Assembly (NCBI GenBank): GCA_028871475.1
Contig: JAGWMZ010000012.1
Location: 1-64,000 of the forward strand
DNA length: 64,000 bases
Origin: Sphingomonadales bacterium
GTDB lineage: Bacteria; Pseudomonadota; Alphaproteobacteria; Sphingomonadales; Sphingomonadaceae
Direction of reading: 5' to 3'
A program made the translations under genes and the position numbers. The notes beneath the pieces were generated by a model. The model saw nothing but the letters and a program-made list of their open reading frames with translations. It had not been told where the DNA came from and searched no databases. Position 1 is the first letter of the stretch. Each line of letters starts with the position of its first letter. Shown here piece by piece: positions 8,629 through 16,301 of this stretch.

Positions 8629-9162
8629 ATGGCTGATTTTCGCCTTGAAACCAATCGGCTGACCCTGCGCTCGTGGCGGGACGAGGATCGCGAAGCCAAC
8701 TGGGCACTGGCACAGGACGCGGAAGTGATGCGCTACCTTCCCGCGCTGGACCGCGCGGGCGCCGATGCCATGGTTGATCGCTTCATGGCGATGGATGACG
8801 AGCATGGCCATACCTTCTGGGTGGTCGAGCGGCGCGGCGACGGTGCATTTCTGGGCATGTGCGGCATGGCGCCCCCGCGCGACCCGCTGGTGGAGCATGA
8901 GGTGGGTTGGCGCCTGGCCCGCAACGCATGGGGGCAGGGCTATGCGCAGGAGGCGGCGCGCGCCACGCTGGGCTGGGCCTGGGCCAACCGCGTGATGCCC
9001 AGTATCGTGGCGATCACCGTCAAGGACAACCGCGCAAGCTGGACCTTGATGGAACGTCTTGGCATGATCCGCCATGCGGCGGAAGATTTCGAGCATCCCT
9101 CGCTGCCCGTGGGCCATCCTCTGCGCCCGCACAGACTCTACAGGATCGAGCGCCCCGCATGA
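8629..9162 (+). CDS. GNAT family N-acetyltransferase (RimJ/RimL type)
   Basis: Acetyl-CoA-dependent N-acetyltransferase of the RimJ/RimL subgroup. It opens with the typical ETNRLTLRSWRDEDRE segment and has the acetyl-CoA-binding region around GWRLARNAWGQGYAQEA, followed by the NRASWTLMERLGM motif. Members modify ribosomal proteins or small molecules; the substrate cannot be read from the sequence. It starts five bases after hemB and its stop overlaps the next start (ATGA), pointing to one transcript. Length is 177 residues. Confidence 0.9.
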   Translation: MADFRLETNRLTLRSWRDEDREANWALAQDAEVMRYLPALDRAGADAMVDRFMAMDDEHGHTFWVVERRGDGAFLGMCGMAPPRDPLVEHEVGWRLARNAWGQGYAQEAARATLGWAWANRVMPSIVAITVKDNRASWTLMERLGMIRHAAEDFEHPSLPVGHPLRPHRLYRIERPA

Positions 9163-9707
9163 ACGACATCACCATCGCCTCCTTCAACGGCATCGCCCCG
9201 CGCATTCATGACAGCGCCTTCATCGCCCCCGGTTGCCGCATCATCGGCGATGTGGAGATCGGGCCGGATGTGTCCATCTGGTATAATTGCGTGATCCGCG
9301 CTGACGTGAACCGTATCCGCATCGGCGCGCGCACCAACATTCAGGATGGCACCGTCATCCATTGCGATTCGCCCAAGCCGCGCCGCCCGGATGGTTTCCC
9401 CACCATCATTGGTGAGGATGTGCTGGTGGGCCATATGGCGATGATTCACGGCTGCACGCTGGAGGACCGGGCCTTTGTCGGCATGGGCGCGATGGTGATG
9501 GACGGCGCGCGCATTTGTCAGGATGCGATGCTGGCTGCCGGCGCGCTGCTTAGCCCGGGCAAGGTCATCGCCTCGCGCGAGATGTGGATGGGCCGCCCGG
9601 CCAGCTTCAGCCGCACGCTGACCGATGAGCAACTGGCCGGCATGCAGCAGGGCGTGGCGCATTATGTCGAGAATGGTCGCCGCCATGCGCAGGCGCTTAA
9701 GGGCTGA
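9159..9707 (+). CDS. gamma-carbonic anhydrase family protein
   Basis: Left-handed beta-helix hexapeptide-repeat protein of the gamma-carbonic anhydrase/YrdA family, 182 residues, trimeric in known relatives. Metal-binding histidines are expected in GTVIHCDS and in the VGHMAMIHGC segment, both present. The hydratase activity of many members is unproven, so family-level naming is safer. The ATG overlaps the acetyltransferase stop by four bases and the stop touches the DUF167 start, so translation is likely coupled across this run. Confidence 0.92.
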   Translation: MNDITIASFNGIAPRIHDSAFIAPGCRIIGDVEIGPDVSIWYNCVIRADVNRIRIGARTNIQDGTVIHCDSPKPRRPDGFPTIIGEDVLVGHMAMIHGCTLEDRAFVGMGAMVMDGARICQDAMLAAGALLSPGKVIASREMWMGRPASFSRTLTDEQLAGMQQGVAHYVENGRRHAQALKG

Positions 9708-9988
9708 TGGCGCGGCCAAAGGCCGATTTGCCCGAGGCCGCGGCATTGCTCGCGCTGGTCGATGACGAGGGGCGTCTGGCGGTGCGCGTGACGCCCGGAG
9801 CGCGGGTGGAAATGCTGGAGATTGCCGGAGGGCGCCTGTGCGCCAAGGTCCGCGCCAAGCCGGAGGACGGTAAGGCCAATGCTGCGGTGGTTCAACTGGT
9901 GGCGCAGGGCTTGGGCCTGGCTCCCTCGCGGCTGAGCTTGCTTAAGGGCGCGACATCGCGCGACAAGCTGCTCGGCGTGGCGCGTTAA
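9707..9988 (+). CDS. DUF167 (YggU-like) protein
   Basis: Small conserved protein of the DUF167/YggU family, 93 residues, function unknown. The core VRVTPGARVE and KVRAKPEDGKANAAVVQLVA segments are diagnostic. The start overlaps the carbonic anhydrase stop by one base (TGATG), so it is the last gene of the hemB run. Its stop codon overlaps the stop of the convergent haemoglobin gene in a shared TTAA, leaving no room for a separate terminator on either strand. Confidence 0.9.
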   Translation: MARPKADLPEAAALLALVDDEGRLAVRVTPGARVEMLEIAGGRLCAKVRAKPEDGKANAAVVQLVAQGLGLAPSRLSLLKGATSRDKLLGVAR

Positions 9989-10383
9989 CGCCCCATCGCC
10001 AGCGCCATATCGGAAAGGAGCTGGCGCATCGTGTCGGCCAATTGGCCATCGGGTGGCGCGATGTCGGTGATGGTGCGGTCCATCGCTTCGGCCCATTGCC
10101 GGGCGGCCACCGGGGAAATGGCATAAGCGGCGTGAATGCTCATCATGCAGCGCCCGGGGCGCTGGGTGAACCAGTCGCGCGGCCCGCCCGACCATCCCGC
10201 CAGAAACGAGGCGAGCGAGGCCTTGATCGGGGTGAGGTCCGGCCCATGCATGGCCCGGACCTGCGCATAGGCCGGATCGGTCTCGATCAGCGTGTAGAAG
10301 CGATCGGCGATGGCTGCCATCGTGGCATGGCCGCCCAGACGCTCGAAAGGGGTGAGTGGTGTGGCAATGGCTGCTTCGGTCAT
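9985..10383 (-). CDS. group II truncated haemoglobin
   Basis: Two-over-two globin of the trHbO (group II) type, which binds oxygen or NO with haem in the cytoplasm. Visible features are FERLGGHATMAAIADRFY at the N-terminus, GGPRDWFTQR with the group-II tryptophan region, and MSIHAAYAIS, which should hold the proximal histidine. Length is 132 residues. I chose the ATG giving MTEAAIA because an AGGG lies about seven bases upstream; two codons earlier another ATG is possible. It is transcribed separately from clpA, with a terminator hairpin between them. Confidence 0.88.
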   Translation of the reverse strand: MTEAAIATPLTPFERLGGHATMAAIADRFYTLIETDPAYAQVRAMHGPDLTPIKASLASFLAGWSGGPRDWFTQRPGRCMMSIHAAYAISPVAARQWAEAMDRTITDIAPPDGQLADTMRQLLSDMALAMGR

Positions 10384-10447
10384 GATCATGCCCTGTAACA
10401 GCCATGGCGCCCTGTGTGATTGACCGGCATCAACCGCCCTGCACATG

Positions 10448-10482
10448 AAAAGGGCGCCATCCGTCATGGAGGGCGCCCTTTC
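10448..10482 (-). terminator. clpA terminator
   Basis: AAAGGGCGCC at 10449-10458 pairs with GGCGCCCTTT at 10472-10481, giving a 10-bp stem and a 13-base loop. Read on the minus strand the stem is followed by a run of four T's, just past the clpA stop. Confidence 0.75.
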
Positions 10483-10502
10483 CCGGTTGCGGTTTCAGGC
10501 CT

Positions 10503-12899
10503 TTAGTCGGCGCTGCCCTCGGGGCTGTCACCCTTGGCGTCGCTGGAAGCCTCGGGCGGAGCCTTGCCTTTGCCCCTGGGGCTCTTTTTCACCACCTTGG
10601 GGGCAGCGGGGGTCAGATGGAAGCTGAGCGCGGGCTTGCCGTCCTCATCGTCCTTGACGGTGACATTGACCTCGCCGCCATGGGCCAGCTTGCCGAACAG
10701 CAGCTCTTCCGCCAGCGGTTGCTTGACCTTGTCCTGAATGAGGCGGGCCATGGGCCGCGCACCATAAAGTTTGTCATAACCCCGCTCACCCAGCCATGCC
10801 CGCGCCTCGGGCTCGAACTGGATGTGAACGTTCTGATCGGCCAGCTGCAGTTCGAGTTGCAGGATAAACTTGTCCACCACCATGCTGACCACCGAGGTGG
10901 GCAGATAGGCGAAGGGCACGATGGCATCGAGACGGTTGCGGAATTCGGGCGTGAACAGGTTCTTGACCGCTTCCTCGCCGGCGTCCGCCTTGGAAATGTC
11001 GCCAAAGCCGATGCCATGGCGCGTCATGTCGCTGGCGCCCGCATTGGTGGTCATGATCAGCACCACATTGCGGAAATCCACCGTCTTGCCGTGGTGATCG
11101 GTCAGGCGGCCATTGTCCATCACCTGCAACAGGATGTTGAACAGGTCGGGGTGAGCCTTCTCGATCTCGTCTAGCAGCAGCACGCAATGGGGTTGCTGGT
11201 CGATGGCGTCGGTGAGCAACCCGCCCTGATCGAAGCCGACATAGCCCGGAGGGGCGCCGATCAGGCGGCTGACCGAATGCCGCTCCATGTACTCGGACAT
11301 GTCGAAGCGTTGCAGCGGAATGCCCATGATCTCGGCCAGACGGCGCGCCACCTCGGTCTTGCCGACGCCGGTCGGGCCGCTGAACAGGAACGAGCCGATC
11401 GGCTTGTCCGGATCGCGCAGGCCGGCGCGGCTCAGCTTCATCGCGCGGGACAACACCTCGATGGCCTTGTCCTGCCCGAAGACGACGCGCTTCAGATCGC
11501 GCTCCAGATGTTCCAGCACCTTCTTGTCGTCGCTGGACACGCTCTTGGGCGGGATGCGCGCCATGGTGGCGATCACCTGCTCGATCTCGCGACCGGTGAT
11601 TGTCTTCTTGCGCTTGCTGGGGGGCACCAGCATCTGCATCGCGCCCACCTCGTCGATCACGTCGATCGCCTTGTCGGGCAATTTCCGGTCGTTGATGTAG
11701 CGCGCCGAAAGCTCCACCGCGGTCTTGATCGCCTCGGCGGTATACTTGACCTTGTGGTGGTCCTCAAACGCCGTGCGCAGACCCTTGAGGATCTTGATCG
11801 TATCCTCGACGCTGGGCTCGTTCACGTCGATTTTCTGGAAGCGGCGCAGCAGCGCGCGGTCCTTCTCGAAGTGGTTGCGGAACTCCTTGTAGGTGGTCGA
11901 ACCGATGCAGCGGATCGTGCCGCCGCTCAGCGCGGGCTTAAGCAGATTCGACGCATCCATCGCGCCGCCGCTGGTGGCGCCCGCGCCGATCACCGTATGG
12001 ATCTCGTCGATGAACAGCACGGCATGCGGCATCTTTTCCAGCTCGGAGACGACCTGCTTCAACCGTTCCTCGAAATCGCCGCGATAACGCGTGCCCGCCA
12101 GCAGGCTGCCCATGTCGAGCGAATAGATCACCGCATTGGCCAGCACCTCGGGCACATCGCCTTCCACGATCTTGCGCGCCAGACCTTCGGCGATAGCGGT
12201 TTTGCCCACGCCCGGGTCGCCCACATAGAGTGGGTTGTTCTTGGAACGACGGCACAGGATCTGGATGGTGCGGTCCACCTCGGGCCCGCGCCCGATCAGC
12301 GGGTCGACCTTGCCGCCCAGTGCCTTCTCGTTGAGGTTGACGCAGAACTGGTCGAGCGCGGAATCCTTCTTGCCGCTCGACGAACTCTTTGCCTCGGGCT
12401 TGTCTTCCTGATGCGGCGTCTCGTCAGAGCCGCGCGGGCTCTTGTCCTCGATTCGCTTGCCGCCCTTGCCGATGCCATGGCTGATGTAGCTGACGGCATC
12501 CAGGCGGCTCATGTCCTGCTGCTGCAGGAAATAGACTGCATAGGAATCGCGCTCGGAGAACAGGGCGACCAGCACATTGGCCCCGGTCACCGTGTCCTTG
12601 CCGCTGGATTGCACATGCAGGATCGCGCGCTGGATCACGCGCTGGAAGCCTGCCGTTGGCGCGGGCTCGGCCTTCTCGCGCGTTTTCAGGCTCTGATATT
12701 CCTGATCGAGATACTGCTTCACCGCCTCCGACAGCTCGCCAAGGTCCACCCCGCAGGCGGTCATCACCTGGGCTGCGTCGACATCGTCGATCAGCGCCAG
12801 CAGCAGATGCTCCAGCGTGGCATATTCATGGCTTCGCTCCGACGCGTGAGAAAGCGCGGAATGGAGTGTCTTTTCAAGACTTTGGGCGAAACTTGGCAT
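10503..12899 (-). CDS. clpA: ATP-dependent Clp protease ATPase subunit ClpA
   Basis: AAA+ unfoldase that feeds substrates to the ClpP peptidase. The N-terminal Clp_N domain (about residues 1-140) has the SHEYATLEHLLLALI motif. The first ATPase module has GDPGVGKT and the second GPTGVGKT, with LFIDEIH and LLLDEIE as Walker B boxes. The C-terminus ends in a low-complexity basic and acidic tail rather than a compact end. I chose MPSFAQSLEKTL as the start (798 residues); an upstream in-frame ATG would add an unlikely basic peptide. ClpS is often encoded directly upstream of clpA, but no clpS-like frame is present between here and 13132. Confidence 0.96.
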   Translation of the reverse strand: MPSFAQSLEKTLHSALSHASERSHEYATLEHLLLALIDDVDAAQVMTACGVDLGELSEAVKQYLDQEYQSLKTREKAEPAPTAGFQRVIQRAILHVQSSGKDTVTGANVLVALFSERDSYAVYFLQQQDMSRLDAVSYISHGIGKGGKRIEDKSPRGSDETPHQEDKPEAKSSSSGKKDSALDQFCVNLNEKALGGKVDPLIGRGPEVDRTIQILCRRSKNNPLYVGDPGVGKTAIAEGLARKIVEGDVPEVLANAVIYSLDMGSLLAGTRYRGDFEERLKQVVSELEKMPHAVLFIDEIHTVIGAGATSGGAMDASNLLKPALSGGTIRCIGSTTYKEFRNHFEKDRALLRRFQKIDVNEPSVEDTIKILKGLRTAFEDHHKVKYTAEAIKTAVELSARYINDRKLPDKAIDVIDEVGAMQMLVPPSKRKKTITGREIEQVIATMARIPPKSVSSDDKKVLEHLERDLKRVVFGQDKAIEVLSRAMKLSRAGLRDPDKPIGSFLFSGPTGVGKTEVARRLAEIMGIPLQRFDMSEYMERHSVSRLIGAPPGYVGFDQGGLLTDAIDQQPHCVLLLDEIEKAHPDLFNILLQVMDNGRLTDHHGKTVDFRNVVLIMTTNAGASDMTRHGIGFGDISKADAGEEAVKNLFTPEFRNRLDAIVPFAYLPTSVVSMVVDKFILQLELQLADQNVHIQFEPEARAWLGERGYDKLYGARPMARLIQDKVKQPLAEELLFGKLAHGGEVNVTVKDDEDGKPALSFHLTPAAPKVVKKSPRGKGKAPPEASSDAKGDSPEGSAD

Positions 12900-13132
12900 C
12901 AAAGGACACTTTCGCTGGTGGACATGTCGGCCCAAGGCGGCCTCATCCGTGAAGGGGCGCCTTGTGGACGGGCGCCGTACATGCAGTCATCAACCCGGAA
13001 GCTGAAGGAATCGTTGGACCGACCCTACGTCAACACAACCGGGGCAATCAGGGTATGAACCGTGAACGAACACTATATGGGCACCCCTTGCGGGATTGCC
13101 AGAGGGGATAGATCCGCAAGAGGCGGGCGGTT

Positions 13133-13345
13133 TCATCCGTGCGGCCTGAACAGGGCCTCGGCCGCCAGCCTTGTGGCGGAGGAGGAGGCAAGGCGTGTTC
13201 TGACCCGTTCGATCTCGATCTGCAGCAGCTCTATGCGCGCCTGCAACTCATCCTGCGAATAGCGATCGAGGCTTTCGCTGGCGAGGCTTTGCGCGGCGTC
13301 GCACTTGACGCCGCCGGGGGTGATCGGGCGGTCATCATCATCCAT
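13133..13345 (-). CDS. DUF1192 domain-containing small protein
   Basis: Small alphaproteobacterial protein of about 70 residues with the DUF1192 layout: an acidic start (MDDDDRPITPGG) followed by a single amphipathic helix, SQDELQARIELLQIEIERV, likely a coiled coil. Function unknown. The ATG before the aspartates was chosen as the family-typical start; in-frame starts lie a few codons upstream. It is divergent from the quinone oxidoreductase gene. Confidence 0.75.
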   Translation of the reverse strand: MDDDDRPITPGGVKCDAAQSLASESLDRYSQDELQARIELLQIEIERVRTRLASSSATRLAAEALFRPHG

Positions 13346-13432
13346 GTTGACCAACATTGACGTCACGGCGCTTGCTGTCAACTGCTAGCGCGTTTAGGGC
13401 TGCACAACATGGCTTTGCCAGCAAGAGGCGGG

Positions 13433-14446
13433 ATGGCGATGGCACTGAATTTGCCGGACAAGATGAATGCTGTCGGCTTTGAGGCCCCCGGTGGCCCCGA
13501 AGTGTTGCGGATCGAGGAGGTGCCCGTTCCCGCGCCCGGCCCCGGGCAGGTGCTGGTGAAGGTCGCCTATGCCGGGGTGAACCGGCCCGACGTGATCCAG
13601 CGGCAAGGCCATTATCCGCCGCCGCCCGGCGCGTCCCCCATTCCTGGGCTGGAAATTGCCGGAACGGTTGTTTCCCTGGGTGAGGGCGTTGACGAGCGAC
13701 ATCTGGAGCGGAATGTCTGCGCCTTGGTGACCGGCGGGGGGTATGCGCAATATTGCCTGGCCGAGGCGGGCCTGTGCCTGCCGGTACCCGAAGGCCTGCC
13801 GCTCGATCAGGCCGCGGCTATCCCTGAAACGCTCTTCACCGTCTGGCACAATGTGTTCGAACGCGGCTTTGCCCGCGACGGTGAGAGGATCCTCATCCAC
13901 GGCGGCACCAGCGGCATCGGCACCACCGCCATCCAGCTCTGCAAGGCTTTTGGCATGACCGTCATCGTCACCTGCGGCGGGGCGGAGAAATGCGCCCGCG
14001 CGGTGGAGATCGGCGCGGACCATGCCATCGACTATCGCAGCGCGGATTTCGTCGAGGAGGTCAAGCGAATCACCGGTGGCAAGGGCGTGCATCTGGTGCT
14101 CGACATGGTGGCGGGCGACTATGTGGCGCGCAATCTCAAGTGCCTGGCCGAGGATGGCCGCCATGTCACCATCGCCGTGCAGGGCGGTGCCAAGGCCGAG
14201 ATTCCGATGTGGATGGTGATGACCCGGCGTCTGACGCTGACCGGATCGACGATGCGCGCGCGCGACGTGACGTTCAAATCGCTGGTCGCGCAGGAGATCC
14301 TCGCCAATGTCTGGCCGATGATCGCGAACGGCGCCTGCCGGCCCATCATGGACCAGACCTTCCCGCTGGCGCAGGCAGCCGCCGCTCATGCGCGGATGGA
14401 AGCGGGCAGCCATATCGGCAAGATCGTGTTGGCTGTAGCGCCATGA
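13433..14446 (+). CDS. NAD(P)H-quinone oxidoreductase, zinc-independent MDR family
   Basis: Medium-chain dehydrogenase/reductase of the zeta-crystallin/PIG3 quinone oxidoreductase group, reducing quinones with NAD(P)H. The nucleotide-binding motif is GGTSGIGTTAIQL and the catalytic-domain signature is AGVNRPDVIQRQG. No structural or catalytic zinc cysteines are seen. Start choice is uncertain: ATGs at 13409, 13433 and 13439 are in frame, and AAGAGG at 13423-13428 favours 13433 or 13439. Its stop overlaps the GST start by four bases, so the two are an operon. Confidence 0.9.
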   Translation: MAMALNLPDKMNAVGFEAPGGPEVLRIEEVPVPAPGPGQVLVKVAYAGVNRPDVIQRQGHYPPPPGASPIPGLEIAGTVVSLGEGVDERHLERNVCALVTGGGYAQYCLAEAGLCLPVPEGLPLDQAAAIPETLFTVWHNVFERGFARDGERILIHGGTSGIGTTAIQLCKAFGMTVIVTCGGAEKCARAVEIGADHAIDYRSADFVEEVKRITGGKGVHLVLDMVAGDYVARNLKCLAEDGRHVTIAVQGGAKAEIPMWMVMTRRLTLTGSTMRARDVTFKSLVAQEILANVWPMIANGACRPIMDQTFPLAQAAAAHARMEAGSHIGKIVLAVAP

Positions 14447-15060
14447 GCGCGCCCATGATCCTGCATGAGGACCCCTTCAGCGGCAATTGCTACAAGATCC
14501 GCCTGACGGCCGCTCTGGTGGGGCAGCCGATCGAACGGCGCTTCTATGACATCACCAAGGGCGAGACGCGGACCGAGGCCTTCCTGTCGCAGGTGAATGC
14601 CAATGGCCGCATTCCCGTGTTGCAGATGGGGGATCGTTTCCTGCCCGAGAGCAACGCGGCCTGCTGGTATCTGGCGCATGGCTCCTCGCTGATCCCGAGC
14701 GATCGTTTCGATCAGGCCGACATGCTGCGCTGGATGTTCTTCGAGCAGTATAATCATGAGCCCAACGTTGCCACCTTGCGCTTCTGGCTGGGCAAGCTGG
14801 GTGAGGATGCGCTGAGCGAGACGCAGCGCGCGCAGCTTCCAGCCAAGCGCGCGGCGGGCGAAGCGGCACTGCGGTTGATGGATGACCATCTGGCGCGGCA
14901 GGACTGGTTTGTCGGTGGGGACATCACGCTGGCTGACATCGCGCTCTATGCCTACACCCATGTGTGTGAGCCCGGTGGCTTCGCGCTGGCCGATTATCCC
15001 CATATTCAGGCGTGGATCGCGCGGGTCGCGGCCCAGCCCGCCTATGTGCCGATGGATTGA
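14443..15060 (+). CDS. glutathione S-transferase family protein
   Basis: Cytosolic GST-fold protein of 205 residues. An N-terminal thioredoxin-like domain has SGNCYKIRLTAAL at the active-site position and NGRIPVLQ with the conserved cis-proline; a C-terminal helical domain ends with GGDITLADIALYAYTHV, the N-capping box region. Substrate unknown. It is coupled to the quinone oxidoreductase, which suggests joint handling of electrophiles or quinones, although this is inference. Confidence 0.9.
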   Translation: MSAPMILHEDPFSGNCYKIRLTAALVGQPIERRFYDITKGETRTEAFLSQVNANGRIPVLQMGDRFLPESNAACWYLAHGSSLIPSDRFDQADMLRWMFFEQYNHEPNVATLRFWLGKLGEDALSETQRAQLPAKRAAGEAALRLMDDHLARQDWFVGGDITLADIALYAYTHVCEPGGFALADYPHIQAWIARVAAQPAYVPMD

Positions 15061-15137
15061 ACCAGCGACGACTTTCACGAAAACGCATAGCAGCGCTTGC
15101 TCAAAGGCGCGCTTTGCGCTAGGCAGCGCGGTTGAAG

Positions 15138-15171
15138 GGCCGCTCCGGTAAGGGGCGGCCTTGCTGTTTTT
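15138..15171 (+). terminator. terminator after the GST gene
   Basis: GGCCGCTCC at 15138-15146 pairs with GGGGCGGCC at 15152-15160 (one G-U pair) around GGTAA, followed by TTGCTGTTTTT. It separates the oxidoreductase-GST operon from trcR. Confidence 0.75.
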
Positions 15172-15220
15172 GCTGGGGCCATATCGCAAGAAAGGCCCCC
15201 AACGCGCCGGAGAAGATCCC

Positions 15221-15928
15221 GTGACCCAGCCCACCCCGCTGATGCCGCATGCAACGGCCTCGTGGCTCGTCGACAACACCGCGCTCACCTTCGAGCAGAT
15301 CTCGGATTTCTGCGGTCTGCACATTCTCGAAGTGCAAGCCATGGCCGACGACCTGACCAGCGCCAAATACACCGGCCGCGACCCGCTGCGCTCGGGCGAG
15401 CTGACCAGCGCCGAGATCGAGAAGGGGCAGAACGACCCCAACTATCGCCTCAAGATGTTCAAGGCGCCCGCCACGGTGAACCGCACCAAGGGCCCGCGCT
15501 ATACGCCGGTGTCCAAGCGACAGGACAAGCCCGACGGCATCGCCTGGATCCTGCGCAATCACCCCGAAGTGTCGGACGCGCAGATCAGCAAGCTGATCGG
15601 CACCACCCGCCACACGATCGCGGCGATTCGCGACCGCAGCCACTGGAACATCGCCAACATCACGGCGAAGGACCCGGTGACGCTGGGCCTGTGCTCGCAG
15701 CGTGAGCTGGATGCGATGGTCGCCAAGGCCTCCAAGGGCAAGCCGGACGATGAGGAAACCGCCGTCCGCCTCGACAATGACCGTGAGGCGCTGCTCGAGG
15801 AGCTGCGCGCTGCCCGTCAGGCGCAGGCCCGTCAGGCTTCGGAAGCCGCGCAGGAAGCCGAAGCCGCCGCATGGTTGGCCGCCAAGCGCGCTGCCGAGAA
15901 CGAAGAAAAGGCGCCCGGCTGGGAGTAA
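15221..15928 (+). CDS. trcR: TrcR/DUF1013 cell cycle transcriptional regulator
   Basis: DUF1013 protein, named TrcR in Caulobacter, where it is a conserved transcription regulator linked to the cell cycle. Seen here: the family start PLMPHATASWLVDNTALTF, the GPRYTPVSKRQDKPDGIAW segment, and a helix-turn-helix-like part ISKLIGTTRHTIAAIRDRSH. The C-terminus is an Ala/Glu/Arg-rich helix. I chose the GTG at 15221 because GGAGAAG lies six bases upstream. Length is 235 residues. It stands alone between two terminators. Confidence 0.88.
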   Translation: MTQPTPLMPHATASWLVDNTALTFEQISDFCGLHILEVQAMADDLTSAKYTGRDPLRSGELTSAEIEKGQNDPNYRLKMFKAPATVNRTKGPRYTPVSKRQDKPDGIAWILRNHPEVSDAQISKLIGTTRHTIAAIRDRSHWNIANITAKDPVTLGLCSQRELDAMVAKASKGKPDDEETAVRLDNDREALLEELRAARQAQARQASEAAQEAEAAAWLAAKRAAENEEKAPGWE

Positions 15929-15954
15929 TTCCCGGTCGGATTGCACGCATGGAA

Positions 15955-15989
15955 GCGCCCGCGGGATCATCCTGCGGGCGTTTTGTTTT
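15955..15989 (+). terminator. trcR terminator
   Basis: An 11-bp stem formed by 15956-15966 and 15970-15980 with a three-base loop, followed directly by TTTTGTTTT. A textbook intrinsic terminator 27 bases after the trcR stop. Confidence 0.9.
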
Positions 15990-16012
15990 GGGGCTGGGCG
16001 TAAAAAGATAAA

Positions 16013-16216
16013 GCGAGGGCCATCGCCCTCGCGCTCCCTTCATTTCGGCCAGGGCAGTGGCGCCCGACTGTTGCGCCAGCATCGCCGCGCCGCAGGCATC
16101 TATTGCGTAGCACAACGCTTGAGTTTCTTGCCTGCGGCGCGGCGATGCTGGCGCGTGGCTTTCAAACTCTCGCACCTTCTCCAAACAAAAGGGAGCGCGA
16201 GGGCGATGGCCCTCGC
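16013..16216. repeat. composite palindromic element with nested inverted repeats
   Basis: Non-coding stretch filling most of the gap between trcR and proA. The outer arms 16013-16040 and 16189-16216 are a perfect 28-bp inverted repeat, and each arm itself contains the palindrome GCGAGGGCCATCGCCCTCGC or its complement followed by or preceded by GCTCCCTT. Inside, 16073-16098 and 16129-16154 form a perfect 26-bp inverted repeat with a 30-base loop. No protein is encoded. The outer palindromes belong to the dispersed TGCGAGGGC family seen elsewhere in the window. Confidence 0.85.
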
Positions 16217-16301
16217 ATTGTTCTTTTCCTGCAATCTTCGCCTCCCGCTACCGCCGCATCAACCGCTGACACCAGAGCCCAAAGCTGCTATGCGCGCAGC
16301 C

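Noticed and set aside
5915..8713. Very long open frame (over 900 codons) on the minus strand antisense to the M23 peptidase and hemB genes
   Set aside because: High GC opens antisense frames. The plus strand here has two recognisable enzymes with intact motifs, while the antisense product is His/Arg/Gly-rich without any domain.
12900..13132. Possible clpS upstream of clpA
   Set aside because: No frame with ClpS motifs was found on either strand in this 230-base gap.
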